Source: Oceanospirillum linum (GTDB taxonomy: Bacteria > Pseudomonadota > Gammaproteobacteria > Pseudomonadales > Halomonadaceae). From it: a stretch of 64,000 nucleotides of DNA. Position numbers and translations under genes: made by a program. Below, piece after piece: positions 34,232 to 41,403 of this stretch. Each line of letters opens with the position of its first letter. Position 1 is the first letter of the stretch. The notes below the pieces were generated by a model that had not been told where the DNA came from, did not search any database, and saw nothing but the letters and a program-made list of their open reading frames with translations. The DNA lies in contig NZ_FXTS01000002.1 of NCBI RefSeq assembly GCF_900182785.1, positions 124,001-188,000 of the forward strand, written 5' to 3'.

Positions 34232-36376
34232 ATGTTCACATCTGCAATGCGTAATCTCTCATCCGGAGTGATGTTAGGTCTGATAGGTACGGTACTTTCG
34301 TTATCGTTTGCATCCTTACTTTTTGGTGGCGGCAATTACAGTCAATTTCAGGCGGGTATTACAACACTGCTGATGACGGCTGTTATCGCAACACTTGCTA
34401 TTGGCTTCTTTAGTTCCCGGGATGGCATGGCTGCGATCCCATTACCAAGTGCTGTGGCTATGACTGCAGCCCTTGTCGCAGAGCAAACGATAGCTCAGCA
34501 GGATATACGCCTGGTTATGATTTGCGGCACTTTACTGGCCGCTTTGGTGATGATTTTGTTGGGTCAGGCACGTTTGGGGCGCGTGATTCGGTATTTGCCT
34601 TTGCCTGTGCTGGCAGGCTTTCTTGCCGGGGTCGGTTGGCTGTTTTTCAGCGGTGGCGTTCGATTGGTTCAGCCGGAATTGCTCAGTCTTGATCTGGTAC
34701 TTAACCCTTCTGTGTGGCTGGTTCTCTTTTTTGGTGGCTTACTTTTTTTTGCTCAGAAAAAGCTGGGCGGCTCTATGGTGTTGCCGACAGGTTTTCTGAT
34801 TCTTATTTTCCTGTTTAATTTACTCGGTGCTGGCTTTCCTGAGTGGTCTGGTGGCTGGTTCTTCGATGGCCGGACACTCTCTTTCTGGTCTATGAACTGG
34901 CTGCCCAGATATGACCGCATTGGGGTCTCTGATGCGATTAATTTACCTTGGGGCGGAATTCTTACGCTGGCATTAATCAGCGTCTTTTCTATGCTGCTTC
35001 AGGCAACATCTCTTGAGCTGACGGTTGGGGATAGTATTGATCTGGATAGAGAGCTGAAAGTTGCATCGGGCGCTAATCTGCTGACGGGCTTGATGGGGGG
35101 CTCAGTAGCATCCTTGTCTTTAAGTCAGACCACTCTGAATCAACAAATGGGGGGGCAAGGTAAGGCTCCTGCCATTATTGCGGCTCTCATTCTGCTGCTC
35201 TTCTGCCTGGCCGGTAGTTCTGTATGGGCTTATTTGCCACTACCTGCGGTCGCTGTCGTATTGGTATATCAGGGGCTGATTTTTATGGATCAGTGGCTGT
35301 ACCAATCCCGTAGTCGATTTGGAATGATGGATTATCAGATTATTGCTTTGATCTTCACCGTGATCATTCTGAGTGGTTTTTTACCCGCGGTGCTGTTGGG
35401 CACCCTGATTACGATCCTCATGTTTGTTCGCCAGTACAGCCGCCTGCGGGTCATCCATCACAATACAGACGCCACAACGTTACGTAGCCGTGTAGAGCGA
35501 CCTTTACGTCATAAAAAGGCACTGGAGAAATATGGCAACAGGGTTCGGGTCGTACGCCTGAAGGGCTTTTTGTTCTTTGGTACGGCTTATACGTTACTGG
35601 AAGAGCTGAAGACAATGCTCCAGCCTCCGTGTGTTTTTATGATTCTTGATTTTTCGCGGGTCAGTGGCACGGATTCTTCAACTGCAAATGCGTTACTCAG
35701 GTTGCACCGGGCATGTGTTCAGAGAAATATTATTCTGATATTGACAGCGGTACCCTATGAGCTGAAGCAACTGCTGGAATCCTCTGATCTGAAGATGCTT
35801 GAGGATGGTGAAGAAGCCAAGCTCACAACCCGGGGCCTGATGGATACGGCAGGCTTATTTGTTAACTGGGATCGTGCTTTGGAGTGGTGTGAGAACGAAC
35901 TCCTCAGTCGTTTGCCAACGAATGAGTCGGGTGAGTATACGCTGGAGTCTGTGCTCAAGGAGCGGTTAGATCTGCTGCCTTATGAGGTGGTACATCTTGT
36001 ACGTTACTTTGAGCCTGTAGATGCTAAAGCCGGTGAAACCTTTATTAAGCAGGGTGATAAAGCCGATGCCCTTTACTTAATTACCAAGGGTAAAGTTGAT
36101 ATAGAGCTGGAGACGGGCGAAGAAAACCGGCAGCGCCTGAAAACCATGATGCCGGGAACCATTATTGGTGAAATGGGCGTTTATACGGGAGGTATCCGCA
36201 CTGCTTCTGCCACGGCTGTAGTGGACACTCAGCTTATGCGGCTGACCGCTAAATCCCTACAGGATATGGAATCCCATAATCAGCTTATGGCTGTTCGTCT
36301 GCACCGTTTTGTGGTGATGCTTCTGACTCAGCGCCTAAGTGATTCGAATAAGGTTCTTGAAGAACTGTTCGATTAA
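34232..36376 (+). CDS. SulP anion transporter with STAS and cyclic-nucleotide-binding domains
   Basis: An inner-membrane protein of 714 residues. The SulP transmembrane domain (about 10-390) has PLPVLAGFLAGVGWLFFSGG and SLSQTTLNQQMGGQGKAP. A STAS domain follows at about 425-530 (VVRLKGFLFFGTAYTLLEEL, ILDFSRVSGTDSSTANAL). A C-terminal cNMP-binding domain covers about 590-700 (AGETFIKQGDKADALYLITKG, GEMGVYTGGIRTASATAV), with the Glu and Arg of the phosphate cassette present. The combination suggests anion (sulphate or bicarbonate) transport gated by cAMP or cGMP. The ATG follows GGGAA. Confidence 0.9.
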   Translation: MFTSAMRNLSSGVMLGLIGTVLSLSFASLLFGGGNYSQFQAGITTLLMTAVIATLAIGFFSSRDGMAAIPLPSAVAMTAALVAEQTIAQQDIRLVMICGTLLAALVMILLGQARLGRVIRYLPLPVLAGFLAGVGWLFFSGGVRLVQPELLSLDLVLNPSVWLVLFFGGLLFFAQKKLGGSMVLPTGFLILIFLFNLLGAGFPEWSGGWFFDGRTLSFWSMNWLPRYDRIGVSDAINLPWGGILTLALISVFSMLLQATSLELTVGDSIDLDRELKVASGANLLTGLMGGSVASLSLSQTTLNQQMGGQGKAPAIIAALILLLFCLAGSSVWAYLPLPAVAVVLVYQGLIFMDQWLYQSRSRFGMMDYQIIALIFTVIILSGFLPAVLLGTLITILMFVRQYSRLRVIHHNTDATTLRSRVERPLRHKKALEKYGNRVRVVRLKGFLFFGTAYTLLEELKTMLQPPCVFMILDFSRVSGTDSSTANALLRLHRACVQRNIILILTAVPYELKQLLESSDLKMLEDGEEAKLTTRGLMDTAGLFVNWDRALEWCENELLSRLPTNESGEYTLESVLKERLDLLPYEVVHLVRYFEPVDAKAGETFIKQGDKADALYLITKGKVDIELETGEENRQRLKTMMPGTIIGEMGVYTGGIRTASATAVVDTQLMRLTAKSLQDMESHNQLMAVRLHRFVVMLLTQRLSDSNKVLEELFD

Positions 36377-36395
36377 TCCGGGCTCTGTGCCCAGC

Positions 36396-36430
36396 AAAAA
36401 AATGCCGCTTCATCGCAAGCGGCATTTTTG
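36396..36430. terminator. Bidirectional terminator between sulP and the T6SS island
   Basis: AATGCCGCTT (36401-36410) pairs with AAGCGGCATT (36417-36426), with seven A before the stem and five T after, so it can end both the rightward sulP and the leftward T6SS island transcript. Confidence 0.88.
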
Positions 36431-36452
36431 TTTGCTATTTCAGTAAAGCGCT

Positions 36453-37145
36453 TTAGCCCATATGGATTCGCTTACCATCCACCTGTACATCTTTACGGGC
36501 TTTTATGATCGTATGCTCAGCCCGAAGCGAAGCGGTCTTGTTGACCTGCTGGATAAGGCTGCCTGCCTTTTGTACATCCTGCTCTTCAACTTTTCTGTCG
36601 CTGCGTTTGAAACGTTGTCTGAACGTGCTGGCCCTCTGTTCCGCCCAATCGCTGATCCATGATAGCTTTGTGAAACGACCTTTAAATTCTGATATCTGCG
36701 CGACCAGATCAAGTATCCGTACTCTGCTTTTCAGTGCTGCCAAACTGAAGTCTGCAGCGGTTACCGACGTTTTTCCGACGCTGTTAATGGCGATCTCTTC
36801 ATGGCTTTCCAGTGATATTTTTTTACCGCTTTTTAGCTCAACGCCCTGGGGAAAGCTCTGCTTGGCAGGGCTTGGGTTCTGGCGGGTGAGAATATCTGTG
36901 ACAAAGTAGCCCGCATCAACATCGGCCAGAAGAACAGTGTCACCCTCTTCCGGCTGGGTGTGGCAGCTGAATGCGACCTGGGCCTTAATCACTCCGATGG
37001 GCGTATTCAGCATCAGTCGGGCGGCATTATCTGAAGAAACGGTGATAACATCTGCTGTCATCAGCTTATGGCCATGCAGTAAAACCGGATGAGCTGCTGG
37101 GCTGGCCTTGTGTTCTGCCGAACGGTTTTCTGAGTATATTGACAT
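36453..37145 (-). CDS. DUF3540 domain protein, T6SS VgrG-island accessory
   Basis: A 230-residue protein of a family found almost only beside VgrG and DUF2169 genes. The N-terminal part resembles a beta domain (AQVAFSCHTQPEEGDTVLLAD), followed by repeats of a stalk type (VELKSGKKISLESHEEIAINSV). The C-terminal third is basic (WAEQRASTFRQRFKRSD) and ends VDGKRIHMG, a common ending of spike-associated proteins. It is the last gene of the leftward island, 5 bases after the DUF4150 gene. Its role in spike assembly or cargo loading is inferred from context. Confidence 0.8.
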   Translation of the reverse strand: MSIYSENRSAEHKASPAAHPVLLHGHKLMTADVITVSSDNAARLMLNTPIGVIKAQVAFSCHTQPEEGDTVLLADVDAGYFVTDILTRQNPSPAKQSFPQGVELKSGKKISLESHEEIAINSVGKTSVTAADFSLAALKSRVRILDLVAQISEFKGRFTKLSWISDWAEQRASTFRQRFKRSDRKVEEQDVQKAGSLIQQVNKTASLRAEHTIIKARKDVQVDGKRIHMG

Positions 37146-37150
37146 CTTGA

Positions 37151-37562
37151 TTACCCCATAAGCATAACTTTAGATTGCGCCGGTTTAATGGTAACTCCCG
37201 GTGGGCCGTTCTGAGGCGCCCCATTCTGACCGGTCATTGCACTGAGTTTAGTCGCTGGCTGGCCCTGAATCATAACCTTCATACTGCCCAGCATATGGCG
37301 GCATTCGCTCATGATCTTACTGGAGATAAGACCACCGGCGACACCTGGCGTATCCCCCCATGCTTAAGGGCACAAGGGTCTTCAGGGAGTGAGCGGGCAT
37401 ATTCATCATCATTACTTTGGTTGACGCTGTGCCGGGGTTCGCCATCATACTGTTGGCCTGATTCGGAAAGGGCATAGGTATGGGAGGTGCCGGAGGTGCA
37501 GGGACTTTACACACATCGGGCATCATCATGCTCATGGCACCCTGTTGACTGTTGGCGAACAT
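37151..37562 (-). pseudogene. DUF4150 PAAR-like spike protein, frameshifted at a C6/G6 tract
   Basis: A PAAR-like protein that would cap the VgrG spike. The ATG at 37562 follows AAGGA 6 bases away. The protein starts MFANSQQGAMSMMMPDVCK and has the family's proline-rich PAPPAPPIPMPFPNQANS. The frame breaks at six G on the minus strand (37354-37359); five G would restore LSMGDTPGVAGGL. The second frame is intact to the stop (CRHMLGSMKVMIQGQPATKL, ending VMLMG). The corrected protein has about 136 residues with no toxin extension. It may be a sequencing error. Confidence 0.85.
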
Positions 37563-37625
37563 ATGGAATCCTTGCTGATATACCAATAAAGGTCTTCTGA
37601 ATTTATTTTAACTGTTTTTGCTGTT

Positions 37626-38726
37626 TTAATGCTGTCTTGCCGAGGGTTTTTGCCATAACGCTGCCTTGAGTCTCTTTTCATCGGTCGGCAGGGCGTCCTG
37701 TTTATTACTACCGGTCCAGTCCGTATCTTCAACCTTTACATTATGGAGATTGCATCGTGTCAGTTCGCACCCGGTCAGTACCGCCTGATAAAGATTTGCG
37801 TTGCTAAGATCTGAATAGGTTAATACAGAGTTTGCAAGATCTGCTTGCTGCAGCTGCACATCCGACAGCTGACTCATCTCCAGTCGGCAGTTTTTTAACT
37901 GAGTCCGGTTCATCTGCGCATTTTGAAAACTTGCCTGATCAAGCTGACTATTATTGAGGGTCGCATCGTTCAGCTCGCACCCGGACATTAAAACCCCTGT
38001 TGCCTGAACCCCATTCATTTGAGCCTTGTTAAGCTTGCAACCTGAAAGGTTGGTTTGAACCAGGGTTGCGCCATCTGCCCTGATGTTATTCAGAATGCAA
38101 TCCATAAACTGAGTCATAGACAGATCCCGCTTTGCAAAATCAACACCTGTAAGGTCTGCTTCAGCGATCAGGAGCTTTGCCAAACGCTCTTCGGTAAAAG
38201 GGAAGGGGTGCATCTTACACTGGTAAAGGCTAAGGCGTTCTGTCATCCCGTCTGTGCTGGAGCACTGGGTCAGGTCAGACTCGAAAAAGGTGGTATGCTC
38301 AAAATGGCAACCGGTGAATTGGCACTGTTCCAGGCTATTTTGCTCAAAGGATGCGTGCAGAAAATTGGTTTTATTGAACTGGGAGTGCAGCCATTCGCAT
38401 GCCAGCCACTGGTTCTGCTTGAGATCGGATTCCGTAAACAGGCAGCGAGTGAACTCATTTTTCAGCCATTGGCTACTCTCAAAATCACAACGAATAAACT
38501 GGCTATCGCTAAATTGGCACGTGGCGAAAACACTTTCCCGCAGATCACACTGCTCAAAGCGACACTGCTCAAACCGGCAGTTGCTGAAACGGGCTACCGC
38601 GAGGTCGGTGCCTGAAAAGGTTTCTTTTTGGAAAACCCGGTCGAGGATCTCTTCATCAGATTTGATCTGGAACTGAAGCGCTTCAGTTAACTGCGTTACG
38701 GGAGCCGTTGTCATGAGGGTTGCCAC
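37626..38726 (-). CDS. Pentapeptide-repeat protein A of the T6SS island
   Basis: 366 residues, of which about 40-350 are pentapeptide repeats with central F or L (CRFEQCRFEQCDLRESVF near the start, TNLSGCKLNKAQMNG later). These should form a right-handed quadrilateral beta-helix. The repeats are unusually rich in Cys and Gln. No signal peptide or catalytic motif is seen. The gene overlaps the next pentapeptide gene by 16 bases. Such proteins are common in DUF2169 islands; whether they are cargo, adaptors or immunity proteins is not established. Confidence 0.85.
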   Translation of the reverse strand: MATLMTTAPVTQLTEALQFQIKSDEEILDRVFQKETFSGTDLAVARFSNCRFEQCRFEQCDLRESVFATCQFSDSQFIRCDFESSQWLKNEFTRCLFTESDLKQNQWLACEWLHSQFNKTNFLHASFEQNSLEQCQFTGCHFEHTTFFESDLTQCSSTDGMTERLSLYQCKMHPFPFTEERLAKLLIAEADLTGVDFAKRDLSMTQFMDCILNNIRADGATLVQTNLSGCKLNKAQMNGVQATGVLMSGCELNDATLNNSQLDQASFQNAQMNRTQLKNCRLEMSQLSDVQLQQADLANSVLTYSDLSNANLYQAVLTGCELTRCNLHNVKVEDTDWTGSNKQDALPTDEKRLKAALWQKPSARQH

Positions 38727-39637
38727 TCTTCCAATTGCGTCTGATCAAGGTTTGATCTCTTAAACCCGGTTTTACCAAAAGTGGCTAGGTAAAAGTCTGC
38801 ACTGTAAAGGTTGCAGGCTTCGAAATCGGTCGATCTCAGGTCCGCTTCCAGCCACAGGGTGTGGGTTAGCAGGCTGCCATAGAAATCCGCTGAGGAACAA
38901 TCAGCCCTGACCCAGACACTTCGCTCGGCACTGATTCTGTTAAGTGAGGCTTCTGTTAACAGGCAGTCACTGAAGTTGACGCTGTGAAGCTCTGCTTCAT
39001 CAAAACAGGATCTGCTTAGCCTTGCTTCAGCAAAGCTGGCATTCACCAGGTAAGCAGCGGTGAAGTTGGCCTCCTCCAGTTGACAGCCGGCAAGGAAACG
39101 GGCGTTTTCAAGGTTTGCTCGGAGGAACTGGCTCCGTTGCAGAGCGCAGCCCAACCAGCTGCATCTCGGAGAATAGAGCTCATGGTGAAGGGGCCCGTTC
39201 AGATGGCACTCCAGAAATGAGGCGTCGCTAAGATCACAATGCTCCGTTTGCCAGCTACTAAAATCAGTCTGACTGAAGTTTGCTCCGACAAAGGAGTCAT
39301 GTGCATTTTTTACGCCGTTCAGCTGACACTCTATCCATTCGCAGGCTTGCCACTGGCTCTTTTGGCTTTGGCATTCTGACCACTGACAGCTGACAAACAA
39401 GCTGTTGCTAAATTGAGTTTGAGTAAAAGCACACGCCTTAAACTGACACTCGTTCCACTGACTACTGGCGAGCTGTATTTCAGATAAGGTACATTCATTA
39501 AAGTGGCAACGGGAGAAGCTCCAGCCTGAAAGGTCAAGCTGAGTCAGGTTAATCTGATCGAGTATGGCATTTTCAAGTATGCCTTCATCAAGCAGGGTAT
39601 CGCTCTGGATCTGTTGGATAAACGCTTCAAGATTCAT
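38711..39637 (-). CDS. Pentapeptide-repeat protein B of the T6SS island
   Basis: 308 residues with repeats through most of the length (WSFSRCHFNECTLSEIQLAS, ADLRSTDFEACNLYSADF). Like protein A it is rich in Cys and Trp and has no signal peptide. The N-terminus (MNLEAFIQQIQSDTLLDEGI) is helical. It starts in an ATGA overlap with the DUF2169 stop, and its 3' end overlaps protein A, so translation is probably coupled. It is paralogous to protein A. Confidence 0.85.
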   Translation of the reverse strand: MNLEAFIQQIQSDTLLDEGILENAILDQINLTQLDLSGWSFSRCHFNECTLSEIQLASSQWNECQFKACAFTQTQFSNSLFVSCQWSECQSQKSQWQACEWIECQLNGVKNAHDSFVGANFSQTDFSSWQTEHCDLSDASFLECHLNGPLHHELYSPRCSWLGCALQRSQFLRANLENARFLAGCQLEEANFTAAYLVNASFAEARLSRSCFDEAELHSVNFSDCLLTEASLNRISAERSVWVRADCSSADFYGSLLTHTLWLEADLRSTDFEACNLYSADFYLATFGKTGFKRSNLDQTQLEEWQPS

Positions 39638-41400
39638 GATTTTCCGGATAAGCCTTTTAGCAGATTGATAATGGCCTTGGTGCCTATATCACTGGGCGGG
39701 TCTAATTCACTCTTATCCCCAGGATAAGCATCATAAAGTTGAGCTAATTCTTCGGACACCCGGTTGAGCTGATCTTCTACCAAAGGCTCCAGGGTCGTAA
39801 AGTCAGGGGATTGCCCGGGCTTGGCCAGTGCCCTGGCAATTTCGTTATCGATAGCCGCATTGCCACTTTCAGGAATAGCGCTGCTGTTGGCATCGGCTAG
39901 CTCTCCTGCACGATGAAGCTGCTCCTGCACCAAGGGGTCCGCTTCAGGGTTTTCAGGATCAGGGAGTGCCTGGTCGGGGAACAGCTGGGCTAACATCTGG
40001 TTTATCAATACTGGAATCTGGTCTGGCTCCGCCTGTATTAACTCATTGAGCTGCTGGTCCGTCAAACCCATCGCTTCAAATTGTGTTTTTAAGGCATCTG
40101 CAACGTGCTCCGCTTGGGCGGCGGTGATCTTATCCGCGACCATTGCGGGTTTACTTGTAGCGGGGGCTTCAGTATCTGCGGTTGTTGTGTCTTTTGAACC
40201 CTGGCCGCCCCCCGTTGATTTTGCGGCGGCCGCCGCCATTTTAGCGGCAAGCCCTCCTGCAGCGGCCAGTGCGGCTAGGGTCAACGTTCCGGGGCGTGCA
40301 ATCTCAGTTTTTTCCGGTCCGGGTATTACCAGAGGGGTTAACGGCTCTTTAACCCGTGACGGGCGTAAAGGGCTGTAGTCAAGAATCTCTTCATCGGTAA
40401 TGGTATCGCTGCGCCTGAGCTGCAGGTGGTTGGAAAAGTGTTGTAGGGTACGGTTTTCAGGTTGATTGATGGCAGAATATGAAGCCAGTAGTGCCGTTAC
40501 TTCGCTGCCATCGATGGAGGCGATCTCAAGTTCTGCTCGGGCGATAACAACTTGCATGTTGATATCGGGCAATAATATCAGGGTGTCGGTCACCGCCTGA
40601 TGCAGGGAGGCTTGGCCCTTTATTTCTGCCAGGAATTGCAACTGATAGTCCGGTGTCAGACCTTCAATTTTCCGATGATGAGGGTGCATATTCTCTAACA
40701 GGATCGGAGTATTGCCGGGTACATAGTGCTCAAACCACTGATCCTGCGCCGCCTGCATAAAGAAGTCCGGGTTAAGATCCTTTGCCAGAAAAGGCGCGTC
40801 ATGTTCCTGCCATGCTGTGTCATAAGTCCCCCATAAGGTTTTCCGGGGCATCCAGTCAACGGAGGTGGCATTAAGCCCCGCCGGTGCAGGTTTCTGATGT
40901 TTTTTTACCAGCAGTTGGTCTGGGTATTCCAGCTGGGGCATCGGCGTGTCGCTTTCCAGAGGGTGGCCTTTGCCGATGGGATTCCGATCATCTTCTTTTC
41001 CGCCGAAACCCATCTCATAGGTCAGAGGGATTTGGGTAAAAGGTTCCGGGGTTGTGGGTGTCAGGATTTTACGCCAAAGACGTTCTCCGGTAACCATGAG
41101 TTCTTTTTTAATACTGCCAACCTGTAGCAGAACGTTATCGGAACTGATCGCAAAGCCGTCGGGAGCGTAGTAATTTCCGTAGACCAAAACCTCGCCACGG
41201 GGTTTGGGGTAGCCCAGGTCAAAACATTCCGCTTTAGGAATCACCTCCATAATGCCGTTCCAGGCATCCTGGGTGGAGTAGGGTTGATGGTTGTCGATGG
41301 GGGTTGCCAGCATCAGGCTGACAGTCAGTCTCTGTTTGCCCTTCCAAGCATAAGGAAGGGTTTGGATTGTCATTTCCGGCGGTGCGATCAGTTGCGTCAT
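39634..41400 (-). CDS. DUF2169 T6SS chaperone/adaptor with a long C-terminal extension
   Basis: 588 residues. The N-terminal ~340 residues are the DUF2169 domain (VLVYGNYYAPDG, PLTYEMGFGGKEDDRNPIGKG, EIKGQASLHQ). In Agrobacterium a DUF2169 protein is needed to load a DNase effector onto its VgrG. The remaining ~250 residues are unusual: a hydrophobic Ala/Gly-rich segment (LTLAALAAAGGLAAKMAAAAA, about 360-380), a Thr/Gly/Ser linker, and an acidic helical tail with Asp/Pro-rich parts. It lies three bases after vgrG, so it is translated with it. Confidence 0.85.
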   Translation of the reverse strand: MTQLIAPPEMTIQTLPYAWKGKQRLTVSLMLATPIDNHQPYSTQDAWNGIMEVIPKAECFDLGYPKPRGEVLVYGNYYAPDGFAISSDNVLLQVGSIKKELMVTGERLWRKILTPTTPEPFTQIPLTYEMGFGGKEDDRNPIGKGHPLESDTPMPQLEYPDQLLVKKHQKPAPAGLNATSVDWMPRKTLWGTYDTAWQEHDAPFLAKDLNPDFFMQAAQDQWFEHYVPGNTPILLENMHPHHRKIEGLTPDYQLQFLAEIKGQASLHQAVTDTLILLPDINMQVVIARAELEIASIDGSEVTALLASYSAINQPENRTLQHFSNHLQLRRSDTITDEEILDYSPLRPSRVKEPLTPLVIPGPEKTEIARPGTLTLAALAAAGGLAAKMAAAAAKSTGGGQGSKDTTTADTEAPATSKPAMVADKITAAQAEHVADALKTQFEAMGLTDQQLNELIQAEPDQIPVLINQMLAQLFPDQALPDPENPEADPLVQEQLHRAGELADANSSAIPESGNAAIDNEIARALAKPGQSPDFTTLEPLVEDQLNRVSEELAQLYDAYPGDKSELDPPSDIGTKAIINLLKGLSGKS

Positions 41401-41403
41401 ATA

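Noticed and set aside
38055..38615. 186-codon frame opposite pentapeptide protein A
   Set aside because: It is a mirror of the repetitive pentapeptide gene; such repeats produce long antisense frames.
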